Shown piece after piece: positions 5,847-12,583 of a stretch of 12,750 nucleotides of DNA. Source of the stretch: JALZCH01 sp036400075. Its GTDB lineage: Bacteria; Acidobacteriota; Blastocatellia; Pyrinomonadales; Pyrinomonadaceae. Position numbers and translations under genes: made by a program. The stretch is taken from contig DASWLV010000150.1 in NCBI GenBank assembly GCA_036400075.1, forward strand, positions 1-12,750, given 5' to 3'. The notes beneath the pieces are model-generated. The model was not told where the DNA came from and ran no database searches. It saw nothing but the letters and a program-made list of their open reading frames with translations. Positions within the stretch are counted from its first letter, which is position 1. Each line of letters starts with the position of its first letter.

Positions 5847-6242
5847 TTACTGCTCGCTGATGACCTGCAAACCGTTAACGGATTGAAAATCCGTTCTGTT
5901 ATGCGTAACCAGCGGAATGTTGAAATAAAGCGCGGTCGCGGCAATCCAAGCATCTGCCGCATCAATGTTTTTGCCGGTGCGTCTGCCGTTATCTTTGATT
6001 TCCGCCCAAATTCGGCATAAATCCGGCGTTGAATGTTGAATCGAGTAACGGCGCAAATGAATGTTGAAATCGGCGTTTTTCTTTTTACCCCAATTAGACG
6101 CCAAAGCCCAACGCCTTAATTCCGCCAGCGTCATAAACGACAAAATCATAAATTGATTGTCCAAATGCGGTTTTTAGAGCAGGCTGCGGGAATCTTGTTT
6201 GAAGATTAACGAAACGATATTTGTATCAACTACGACTGCCAT
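5847..6242 (-). pseudogene. VapC-like PIN-domain toxin, interrupted by an in-frame stop at codon 23
   Basis: From the ATG at 6240-6242 the frame reads MAVVVDTNIVSLIFKQ, the standard PIN start with catalytic Asp6. It then meets TAA at 6174-6176 (codon 23) and continues in the same frame to 5847 with typical PIN features: Glu41 in MTLAELRRW, Asp97 in DAADAWIAATAL, and the ending PLVTHNRTDF with Asp118. Read through, the protein would be 131 aa, normal for VapC, a Mg-dependent RNase toxin. A single base change in a Tyr codon (TAT or TAC to TAA) explains the break. A 105-aa product could restart at a TTG four codons later (6164) but would lack Asp6, so it is probably inactive. The gene overlaps the upstream antitoxin gene by 13 bp. 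A sequencing error is the main alternative. Confidence 0.82.
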
Positions 6243-6463
6243 TCTCGCTCTTGTCGTGCGCGGTCTGCTTCGCGTTCGATGCGCCGCTGTTCCATAAATT
6301 CTTTGTAAGCGAGTTCGTCTTCCTCCGTCCAAGGTTCGGACAAATCATTTATCGCTGCGTCAAAATCGAACGGCTCGACGCCTTGTTCGCGCGCAAGGCG
6401 TTCGATTTCGGCGTCAATTTCCGCGCGGCTTCTTTTGCCCGGTTCTTTTTGTAAAGGATTCAT
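6230..6463 (-). CDS. Probable antitoxin of the VapC-like toxin (family not recognised)
   Basis: This 77-aa, highly charged protein begins MNPLQKEPGKRSRAEID and ends in an Arg/Glu-rich helix (about residues 50-76). I do not recognise its family; it has no obvious AbrB, ribbon-helix-helix or Phd/YefM signature. The antitoxin role is inferred from position: a small gene directly before a PIN toxin, with its last 13 bp overlapping the toxin start, as in most toxin-antitoxin operons. I chose the ATG at 6461-6463 because AAAGGCGG lies about 9 nt upstream. An in-frame ATG at 6485-6487 would add 8 residues and lacks a ribosome site. Its frame is intact although its partner is broken. Confidence 0.65.
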   Translation of the reverse strand: MNPLQKEPGKRSRAEIDAEIERLAREQGVEPFDFDAAINDLSEPWTEEDELAYKEFMEQRRIEREADRARQEREWQS

Positions 6464-6522
6464 TTCACATCGCCGCCTTTCAAACATTTATTTAACGCCA
6501 TAAACGGCGATGCGCGCAAACA

Positions 6523-6563
6523 AAAACGGACGCGGAATAATCCGTGCCCGTTTTGTTTGTTTG
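6523..6563 (-). terminator. Strong terminator downstream of the TraB/GumN-like gene, possibly bidirectional
   Basis: The arms 6523-6536 and 6541-6554 form a stem of about 14 bp with one mismatch, one G-T wobble and a 4-nt loop. On the minus strand it is followed by TTTTTGTTT; on the plus strand by TTTTGTTTGTTT. It closes the three-gene operon 9068-6586. Confidence 0.82.
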
Positions 6564-6585
6564 ATGAATTTATTGACGCGGAATC

Positions 6586-7452
6586 TTAATCGTTTCCGGC
6601 GACAGCCGGTTTCGTTTGTTTGAAGATATTTTGCAGCGCCTTTTCCTGTTTGACGACGTGGCTTGCGCCGACGACTGCGAAAACTCTCTCGCCTTTTTCG
6701 ACTTCTGCCGCTAAGGTTTTCACCATAAAACGTCCGCGATAGTTGACGGAAGCGTCTGCGATGTCGTTGGTGAAATTGCCCAAATCCGGGTTCGGATCAA
6801 AAATCTTTTGCTCAATTTTGCGCCAATCGGCGACCTGCGGCAGATTCTTTTTGGCAACGGCGTCAAACTCCGCGATTGTTTTCGGCAAACTGTCAAAACC
6901 GGGCATTTTCGCCGCTCCGCGAAGCGCTTCTTCGACCAATTCTTCGGGCTTTTTCGGATTTGTTTTTTTGTTGTTTTCTGGCACGCGGCGCAAAACGTAA
7001 AACAGAAAAACCTGTTCGAGCGTCCAGCGTTTTGTTCCGAGAATGTATTTCATTTCTTCCAATCGCGGCGGGTCTAAGGATTTAATCGGAATGTTATGTT
7101 TTTTCGCCAGAAAACTAAGCAATCCCGGCTCGCCGTATTTTTCGACCGCTTCTTTGGCGGTTTCGGCTGCGGGCGGCGTGCCGCTTTCGTTTAAAATAAC
7201 CGTCGGTTTAAATTCGGCAAAACGTTTTTCAAGCTCCGCCGCCTGCGGGTCGTCGTAGCTGTAAAAATGTCCCGCGCCGAAATAAACCAGCTCGCCTTTG
7301 TCCTTTTTGAACTCAAGTATGTACGGGCGTTTATGACGGATTTTTCCGTAATCTTTGTAGCTCATAATTTCCGGCTCGTTTTGCGCGAAAACACTGAAAA
7401 CGGAACATAAAATTGCGATTGCGACCAGCGGCAATAAATTTATCTTTTTCAT
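6586..7452 (-). CDS. Exported TraB/GumN-like (TIKI superfamily) protein
   Basis: A 288-aa protein with a signal peptide (MKKINLLPLVAIAILCSVFSVFAQ, cleaved near residue 23). Its body fits the TraB/PrgY/GumN group: an early YFGAGHF with His62, ILNESG with Glu89, YRGRFM (Arg239/Arg241), and a late VVGASHV with His265. In this superfamily such His/Glu/Arg residues form a putative metalloprotease-like or hydrolase site; TIKI proteins cleave Wnt, but bacterial members have no agreed substrate. AAGGAG (7465-7470) sits 12 nt before the ATG and begins directly after the upstream stop, so it is the last gene of an operon with the aspartic-protease-like gene. The family assignment rests on motif pattern only; an EreA/ChaN-like relative is the alternative. 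Confidence 0.68.
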   Translation of the reverse strand: MKKINLLPLVAIAILCSVFSVFAQNEPEIMSYKDYGKIRHKRPYILEFKKDKGELVYFGAGHFYSYDDPQAAELEKRFAEFKPTVILNESGTPPAAETAKEAVEKYGEPGLLSFLAKKHNIPIKSLDPPRLEEMKYILGTKRWTLEQVFLFYVLRRVPENNKKTNPKKPEELVEEALRGAAKMPGFDSLPKTIAEFDAVAKKNLPQVADWRKIEQKIFDPNPDLGNFTNDIADASVNYRGRFMVKTLAAEVEKGERVFAVVGASHVVKQEKALQNIFKQTKPAVAGND

Positions 7453-7470
7453 TACTCTCGGTTTCTCCTT

Positions 7471-8454
7471 TTATTTTTCAAACGCGGCGACGGCGTTCGG
7501 GTAATCAACCGTAATGCGAAAATGCCGGAGAGCGTTTCCGCCGATTGCGCCTTCGATTCGTTTGTCCATCCATTGCGACATATATTCGTGAAAATTCTTG
7601 TCCGCCCGCACCGTAAACCAGACCGCGCCGGTTCGATAGCCGCCGATTTCGATGTCCGGGACTTCGATCATCGCGGCTCCGCTTCGATTTTCAGCCGCTT
7701 CGATGACGCGCCAATCGGGATGCGCTTTGCGCCATTTTTCAAAGACGCTCGTTGTAATAAAGCTCGTTGCGCGAACCGCCGGTTGTTTGTCGTTCAATGT
7801 TTTCAACGCCGCTTCGGTCAATTCGGTTGACGCGCCGGTATCGAACAGCAAATCGAGCGTTTCGCCGTCAATCTTGACCGCAATGCGCGGAAAATTCAGG
7901 ATGCGCTTGCCGGTATCGTTTGTTTTAAAACCGAGCGCGGCGCGATGTTCCGCTTTGACTGCGGGAACGTCGCCGGCGGCGCGAAGAAGCAATTGTTGTT
8001 TCGGATAATCAAAAGTCCAAACTCGCCCTGCAAACCATTGTTGTCCGAGCATTCCAGACCAATCCTGTGCGAGCGCCATTCTCTGTGAGATTGGCGCGAC
8101 GAAAAGCCTTTCGTTTGGCGAGCCGAGCGGAGTCACAATCCCGGCTCCGGCTTTAAATTTCGGCAAAGCTATTGTTTCCATTTTTCGTCCGCCGTCGCCC
8201 GCAACGGATTCGACCGGAATTTTTAATTTTTCAACGACATCCGCAAAAATAAACAAACCGCCGCCGGTATCGGTAAAGAAATTGAGTTTTGCGCCGTCCG
8301 CCATAATCGGTTCAACGTAAAACCGATGCGCGTCGTAACGGGCTGGAAGTTTTATCGGTTTGCCGATTGTCTGCCCAAAAACCTGCGTCATTGACGACAC
8401 AAAAAGAATAAAAATAACAGCTTTTGAAACGACTGTTTTCGAGATAGAAATCAT
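7471..8454 (-). CDS. Exported retropepsin-like aspartic protease with two DTG motifs
   Basis: This 327-aa protein starts with a hydrophobic signal segment (residues 11-27). It carries two halves, each with a D-T-G catalytic motif: NFFTDTGGG (Asp62) and LLFDTGAST (Asp205). Each half ends with a G-x-x-G and a D-Y strand: GMLGQQWFAGRVWTFDY (134-150) and GAIGGNALRHFRITVDY (302-318). In retropepsins two one-DTG chains dimerise to make the active site, whereas here both are in one chain, as in pepsins and some bacterial aspartyl-protease-family proteins. It should act outside the cytoplasm or in the periplasm. Its ATG overlaps the preceding stop (ATGA, 8451-8454), and AAAGGAG lies 9 nt upstream, so translation is coupled to the membrane protein gene. 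The substrate is unknown. Confidence 0.82.
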   Translation of the reverse strand: MISISKTVVSKAVIFILFVSSMTQVFGQTIGKPIKLPARYDAHRFYVEPIMADGAKLNFFTDTGGGLFIFADVVEKLKIPVESVAGDGGRKMETIALPKFKAGAGIVTPLGSPNERLFVAPISQRMALAQDWSGMLGQQWFAGRVWTFDYPKQQLLLRAAGDVPAVKAEHRAALGFKTNDTGKRILNFPRIAVKIDGETLDLLFDTGASTELTEAALKTLNDKQPAVRATSFITTSVFEKWRKAHPDWRVIEAAENRSGAAMIEVPDIEIGGYRTGAVWFTVRADKNFHEYMSQWMDKRIEGAIGGNALRHFRITVDYPNAVAAFEK

Positions 8455-9068
8455 TGTTTAATCTCCTTTTGGTTTGCGTTAAAAACCGCTAACCCAAGCG
8501 CAAAAAATCCTAAAGTAACCGAACCGATAAAGATCCAGCCGGTGTTTTCCCGACCAAATAACGCACTTGCCGCGAAAAACAAAGGCAGCGCAAAACCGAT
8601 TAAAAAAGCCGGAACTCTACGCCAACCGCTCCACACGCCCGCACGAACTATTGCGATGCCGACGACGATCATCAAAACGTGGCTAAACGGATACGCCATA
8701 TCGGTAACGAAAAAAAGCCAGGTTTGTTTCAGGATTGGCGCCGCGTATTCAATCACGTCAAACATCATCGCCAGGAAAAGTCCGACAATTTGCACCCCGA
8801 ACAAAACCTTTGCGCCGAGTCCGTTTCCGGTCGCGCGCAATTGTCGCATTGCCGTCGCGCTCGCCAACGCGCCGCAAAGATAGAGCACGCCTAGAAAGCT
8901 GGCATAAATCTGATTCGGATTAGGCTGGTCAAAATTTTGCGAGTAAAAAGACGACGCAAAATAAAGACCGGGCGCGCAAATCATTCCGATTATGCCGAGC
9001 CGGCGATGCGTCGCCGTTGTTGCTAATTTGTTACTGCTCGCGGGCAGGCTGGTTTCTTGAACCGACAT
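8451..9068 (-). CDS. Six-TM integral membrane protein of unknown function
   Basis: A 205-aa protein with about six hydrophobic segments, roughly at residues 24-42, 53-74, 86-107, 117-141, 153-171 and 176-196. It has a polar N-terminus of 20 residues and a short charged C-terminus. It has a DUF4386-like look, but I cannot assign a family with confidence and see no catalytic motif. The ATG at 9066-9068 has GAGG 7 nt upstream. It is the first gene of the operon that continues, by a 4-bp overlap, into the double-DTG protease and then the TraB/GumN-like protein. This suggests a membrane partner, sensor or substrate for those exported proteins, but that role is inferred from position only. Confidence 0.72.
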   Translation of the reverse strand: MSVQETSLPASSNKLATTATHRRLGIIGMICAPGLYFASSFYSQNFDQPNPNQIYASFLGVLYLCGALASATAMRQLRATGNGLGAKVLFGVQIVGLFLAMMFDVIEYAAPILKQTWLFFVTDMAYPFSHVLMIVVGIAIVRAGVWSGWRRVPAFLIGFALPLFFAASALFGRENTGWIFIGSVTLGFFALGLAVFNANQKEIKQ

Positions 9069-9307
9069 TTGAAGCCTCGAAAAGTTAAAGCAATTCCCAA
9101 TTAATAACGCGCAGAAACTTGTGCTTTGGTTTCAATGCGCGCGGGGCTTTTTAAGACTGGTATTTGAGAGGCTGCAAACTGCTGCTTAAATCTTTTGCGC
9201 GGAATCGTACAAACGAAAAATCTGTTTAGTGAAAATATTTATCTTTAATGCCGATTAGCGCGATAAATCGGTAAGAGAGTATCAGGTAAGGCAGGAGTGA
9301 TGAAATT
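9069..9307. other. Divergent intergenic region between the membrane-protein operon and the stress-gene pair
   Basis: A 239-bp AT-rich spacer must hold promoters in both directions, but I find no promoter pair I can defend. The plus-strand gene has a good ribosome site, GGCAGGAG, about 10 nt before the ATG at 9308. A short inverted repeat, CCGATT (9250-9255) with AATCGG (9266-9271), lies just upstream and could be an operator or a leader hairpin. Confidence 0.4.
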
Positions 9308-10012
9308 ATGAATATGCAACAGCAAAACGATTCGCTGGTAATTGATCGAAACGGCAGACGAGGCTTGCTTGATGTGGCGAGGACGCCGGAGCAAGTCAAG
9401 CGAAACGGTCAATTTCTAGTGCGTTTGGAGAACGGAACAAACGTTTTAGTTCCGGCAAGCGAAATCGTCGCATCGCAAGCCGGCGGTTATCTTCTCGAAA
9501 AAAGTTTTGATGAATTCGGCACCGCGCAGCAACTCGGAAGCGAAGCCGATTTGCAGCAAAGCGCCGGGGCAGGGCAACAAACGACGGGAACGGAGAATAC
9601 GCCGAGAAACATTGAAGAACAGCTTGTCGTTCCGGTTCTCGCCGAAGAGTTGCACGTTGAAAGGCAGAGCGTGGTGACGGGCGGAGTTCGCGTTCACAAG
9701 CGCGTTGTCGAACGAACGGAAGTTGTTGACCAGCCGATTCAGGCTGAAGAAGTTGATGTTGAGCGTATTCCGATTAACCAGATGATTGAAACGGCTCCGG
9801 CGATTCGCTACGAAGGCGACGTGATCGTCGTGCCGCTCGTCGAAGAAGTTATCGTTACCGAAAAGCGCTTGATGCTCCGCGAAGAAGTACGTATCCGACG
9901 CCGTAAATTTGAAACGCGCAAACCGCAGGAGGTCACATTGCGACGCGAGCAAGTAGAATTTGAAGAAATTTCTCCCGAAGAACCTGAGCGACGTTCAGGC
10001 GCAAACAGCTAA
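9308..10012 (+). CDS. DUF2382 (YsnF/AvaK-type) stress protein with PRC-barrel-like N-terminus
   Basis: A 234-aa soluble protein. The N-terminal 70 residues (LVIDRNGRRG ... RLENGTNVLVPASEIV) look like a small beta-barrel of the PRC type, a common partner of DUF2382, though this is a weak call. A Gln/Gly/Thr-rich linker follows (about 72-100). The C-terminal DUF2382 domain (about 103-225) shows the usual charged pseudo-repeats, VVPVLAEELHVERQSV followed by GGVRVHKRVVERTEVV, and again VVPLVEEVIVTEKRLMLREEV. Proteins of this type are linked to general stress in Bacillus, Deinococcus and cyanobacteria, but their biochemical activity is not established. A second DUF2382 gene follows 222 bp downstream on the same strand. 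Confidence 0.82.
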   Translation: MNMQQQNDSLVIDRNGRRGLLDVARTPEQVKRNGQFLVRLENGTNVLVPASEIVASQAGGYLLEKSFDEFGTAQQLGSEADLQQSAGAGQQTTGTENTPRNIEEQLVVPVLAEELHVERQSVVTGGVRVHKRVVERTEVVDQPIQAEEVDVERIPINQMIETAPAIRYEGDVIVVPLVEEVIVTEKRLMLREEVRIRRRKFETRKPQEVTLRREQVEFEEISPEEPERRSGANS

Positions 10013-10034
10013 AAATGCTGTCCATTACCGGATA

Positions 10035-10192
10035 AAAGCGTGAAGAATCTCCGGCTGAGAATCTAAACGCTTTCAAAAGCAATAAGCATACTTAAAACTT
10101 AGGAGCGCTTATTGCAGTTACTTATGAATTGCAGATATAGGAATGCAATTCATACACTCGGCAACGCAGCTTAACAATCGTGCGGCATTGTT
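10035..10192 (+). promoter_or_regulatory. Array of four inverted repeats upstream of the second DUF2382 gene
   Basis: The 222-bp spacer holds four successive inverted repeats: AAAGCGT/ACGCTTT (10035-10041, 10067-10073); GCAATAAGC/GCTTATTGC (10079-10087, 10107-10115); TATGAATTGCA/TGCAATTCATA (10123-10133, 10144-10154, perfect 11 bp, 10-nt loop); and AACAAT/ATTGTT (10173-10178, 10187-10192). None has a proper T-run. They may be protein-binding operators or a structured leader. The ribosome site of the next gene, AAGGAGAGAGG, follows at 10217-10227. Confidence 0.5.
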
Positions 10193-10234
10193 CGTTGTAA
10201 ATTTTTACTTAAGAAAAAGGAGAGAGGAAACATT

Positions 10235-11293
10235 ATGGCAAATCAATCAAACACAGGTAATTCACCAATTGTAACGGCATTATTTCGAGATAGAGACAGC
10301 GCGGAATGCGCTTATCGCGCAATCAGCAGCAGAGGGTACGATAAAGACGACGTTAACGTAATGATGTCGGATGAAACCAGACAAAAACATTACTCTGAAG
10401 GAAGCGGCGGCGGTGATACCGAGCTTGGCAGCAAGGCTTTGGAAGGCACAGGTACGGGCGCCGGAATCGGCGGCACGGTCGGCGCAATCATCGGCGCGAT
10501 AGCCGCAATCGGAACTTCGGTTGCGCTTCCCGGATTGGGATTACTTATTGCCGGACCGATTGCCGGAGCTTTGGTCGGAGCCGGTGCGGGCGGAATTACA
10601 GGCGGATTAATCGGGGCTTTGGTTGGCTCCGGTATCCCCGAAGACACTGCTCAGGAATATGAAACAGGCATCAAATCCGGCGGAACGGTTCTCGGCGTGA
10701 CGCCACGCTCAAGCGAAGACGCCGCGTTTTTTGAACGCGAATGGACAAATTGCGGCGGCGCGAATGTTTACTCTTCGGGCAATTTTGCAAATCAAACAAC
10801 ATCAGCGACGGCTAATACCGGTTATCAAGCTAACGCCGCGACCGCGACAGGTCAGAATTTTGCTTCGACCGGCACGGAAACCGAGAGTTATAATCGAACC
10901 GCTAATCAAGGCGAAACCGTGATTCCGGTCACCGAAGAACAGCTTAACGTCGGCAAACGCGAAGTCGAACAGGGCGGCGTCAGAGTCCGAACTCACGTCG
11001 AAGAAAGACCGATTGAAGAGACCGTGAATCTGCGCGAAGAACACGTCAAGGTCGAACGCCGTCCGGTTAACCGTCCGGTTGGCGAAGGTGATATGTCGGC
11101 TTTCAAAGAAGGCACGATTGAAGTTACTGAAAGAGCCGAGCAGCCCGTTGTTTCAAAACAAGCGCGCGTAATTGAAGAAGTAAATATCGGCAAAGAAGTT
11201 ACCGAGCGACAGGAAACCGTGCGCGACACAGTTCGCCGCACAGACGTTGATATTGATGAGCTTGGAACGGATGAAACACGCCGAACACGATAA
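10235..11293 (+). CDS. General stress protein: 17M-like N-domain, glycine-zipper segment, DUF2382 (YsnF-like)
   Basis: A 352-aa protein with three parts. Residues 10-48 (SPIVTALFRDRDSAECAYRAI) resemble the general-stress-protein-17M N-domain. Residues 74-132 form a Gly/Ala-rich glycine-zipper hydrophobic segment that may insert into or lie on a membrane. After a low-complexity Asn/Thr/Ala linker (180-225), a DUF2382 domain runs from about 229 to 345, with VIPVTEEQLNVGKREVEQ and VRVRTHVEERPIEETV. YsnF-type proteins respond to general stress; the exact activity is not known. The start has a strong ribosome site, AAGGAGAGAGG. The linker and domain differ enough from the gene upstream that the pair is an old duplication or domain sharing rather than a recent copy. 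A long terminator follows. Confidence 0.85.
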   Translation: MANQSNTGNSPIVTALFRDRDSAECAYRAISSRGYDKDDVNVMMSDETRQKHYSEGSGGGDTELGSKALEGTGTGAGIGGTVGAIIGAIAAIGTSVALPGLGLLIAGPIAGALVGAGAGGITGGLIGALVGSGIPEDTAQEYETGIKSGGTVLGVTPRSSEDAAFFEREWTNCGGANVYSSGNFANQTTSATANTGYQANAATATGQNFASTGTETESYNRTANQGETVIPVTEEQLNVGKREVEQGGVRVRTHVEERPIEETVNLREEHVKVERRPVNRPVGEGDMSAFKEGTIEVTERAEQPVVSKQARVIEEVNIGKEVTERQETVRDTVRRTDVDIDELGTDETRRTR

Positions 11294-11307
11294 CTAATTC
11301 AATTCCA

Positions 11308-11346
11308 ATGAATCTGTAGAGTAGAATCTATCTCTATAAGATTCAT
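11308..11346. repeat. Imperfect inverted repeat in the 3' untranslated region of the YsnF-like gene
   Basis: ATGAATCT (11308-11315) pairs with AGATTCAT (11339-11346), and TAGAG (11317-11321) with CTCTA (11332-11336), giving a bulged hairpin of 13 bp. It precedes the terminator by 8 bp and has no T-run. It may stabilise the mRNA end. Confidence 0.5.
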
Positions 11347-11354
11347 AAATAAAC

Positions 11355-11398
11355 AATAAAACAAAAGGCGAGTTCTTAAACTCGCCTTTTGTTTTATT
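11355..11398. terminator. Bidirectional rho-independent terminator between convergent genes
   Basis: A perfect 20-bp stem (11355-11374 with 11379-11398) with a 4-nt loop. The GGCGAGTT core is flanked by A-rich and T-rich arms, so it can stop transcripts from both directions. It serves the YsnF-like gene (plus) and the kelch gene (minus), whose stops lie 62 and 18 bp away. Confidence 0.93.
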
Positions 11399-11415
11399 CG
11401 CATTCACTTAATCTG

Positions 11416-12570
11416 TTAGATCGCGGCGGTTGTTTGAGGCTCGTAAAGCCACGCTTTTGCGCTTGCCGCAATATTATTATCGTAGCCGCCTATTACCAGT
11501 ACTCTTCCATCCGACAACAATGTTGCTGTTGAGTAAAACCGTGCGCCATCCATCCGACCGTTGACTATATGAAAACTGTTCTTCACCGGATTGTATATCT
11601 CTGCATATTCACCGCCGCCCGCGACGAACACTGTGCCGTTATTCAATAGAGCTACCGAGTCTCGATGTTTGAAACGCGTGGTATTCATGTTGCTGACAGC
11701 AGTGAAAGTGCCTGTGGCTGCGTTATAAATCTCAGCGTTAGCGTAACGTCCTCGCCAATCACGATTGTCCGAGCCGCCCATGATAAGCACGTTGCCGTTC
11801 GGAAGCAATGTCGCTGCGTGTTTATGATGAACCATAGTCATGTTGCCGGTAGATGTGAATGCGCCAGTTGCCGGGTCATAAAATTCTGCGCCGGCAATAA
11901 CATTTCGACCTGCGCCGCCGCCGGTAATCAATACTTTCCCGTTTCGTAAAAGAGTCGCCGTATGCGCGCTTCGTCCCGCGCTCATGCTGCCGGTAGGAGT
12001 AAAACGCCCAGTTGCCGGGTCGTAAATTTCTGCGCTCGCCTGCAAACTATCATTATAGCCGCCGGCAATCAGCACCTTGCCGTTAGGCAGCAAGGTCGCC
12101 GTGAAACCGCCGCGCCTGATAGACATACTTCCCGTCGGAGTAAACGCGCCCGTGGTCGGATTGTAAATCTCGGCACTTGCGAGCCATTCTGTATTAGAAC
12201 CGCCGGCAATGAGAACCTTTCCGTCAGACAATCGAGTGGCAGAGTGACCGGCGCGGCTTTGGCTCATATTACCAGTGGCAACAAACGCCTCGGTTGCGGA
12301 GTCGTAAAGCTCGGCACTGTTTGTATAAACGTCGTTACGCTCCATGCCGCCCGTAACCAAGACTTTACCGTTAGAAAGCAACGTGGCTGCGTGAGTAGCG
12401 CGTGCAGAAGCCATGCGTCCTGTTAGTACGATAGAACCGGAGTTATTCTGCATGACGGCTTCGGGTCTTTCGGTGTTCGTAGAATTAACGGTTGTGCTAC
12501 AGCTTGTCGCTGATGATGCGAAGATTATCAGCGACAGAACAAATGCCGCAGGATTGTCAATGTGTTTCAT
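11416..12570 (-). CDS. Exported kelch-repeat protein, probable seven-bladed beta-propeller lipoprotein
   Basis: A 384-aa protein starting MKHIDNPAAFVLSLIIF, a signal sequence ending ATSC with Cys24 as a possible, non-canonical lipobox cysteine. Seven repeats of about 45-50 residues follow. Each has the pattern (H)xATLLxNGKVLIxGG ... AEIYxPxTGxFTxTGxMxxxR, the kelch/galactose-oxidase motif with its double glycine and spaced Tyr. Seven blades make a closed propeller, and the strand IVLTGRM before blade 1 probably completes the last blade. Such proteins bind partners or sugars at the cell surface; no catalytic residue can be named. I chose the ATG at 12568-12570 because AAGGAT lies 4-5 nt upstream and the signal peptide begins there. 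A longer frame from 12621 has no ribosome site. A gene ending 13 bp upstream may be in the same operon. Confidence 0.82.
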   Translation of the reverse strand: MKHIDNPAAFVLSLIIFASSATSCSTTVNSTNTERPEAVMQNNSGSIVLTGRMASARATHAATLLSNGKVLVTGGMERNDVYTNSAELYDSATEAFVATGNMSQSRAGHSATRLSDGKVLIAGGSNTEWLASAEIYNPTTGAFTPTGSMSIRRGGFTATLLPNGKVLIAGGYNDSLQASAEIYDPATGRFTPTGSMSAGRSAHTATLLRNGKVLITGGGAGRNVIAGAEFYDPATGAFTSTGNMTMVHHKHAATLLPNGNVLIMGGSDNRDWRGRYANAEIYNAATGTFTAVSNMNTTRFKHRDSVALLNNGTVFVAGGGEYAEIYNPVKNSFHIVNGRMDGARFYSTATLLSDGRVLVIGGYDNNIAASAKAWLYEPQTTAAI

Positions 12571-12583
12571 ATTATCCTTGGTT

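Noticed and set aside
5847..6164. 105-aa toxin with TTG start as an intact functional gene
   Set aside because: It lacks the first beta-strand and the catalytic Asp6 of the PIN fold, which are encoded in frame just upstream of the TAA.
9446..9952. 168-aa minus-strand frame within the first DUF2382 gene
   Set aside because: Phe/Asn/Arg-rich shadow of a repeat-rich, strongly biased coding sequence; the plus-strand frame has clear domain patterns and a ribosome site.
10390..10647. Pro/Ala-rich minus-strand frame in the YsnF-like gene
   Set aside because: Antisense of the glycine-zipper codons, which always yields Pro/Ala-rich translation.
11962..12426. 154-aa plus-strand frame opposite the kelch gene
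   Set aside because: Its internal periodicity is simply the kelch repeats read in antisense; no start context.
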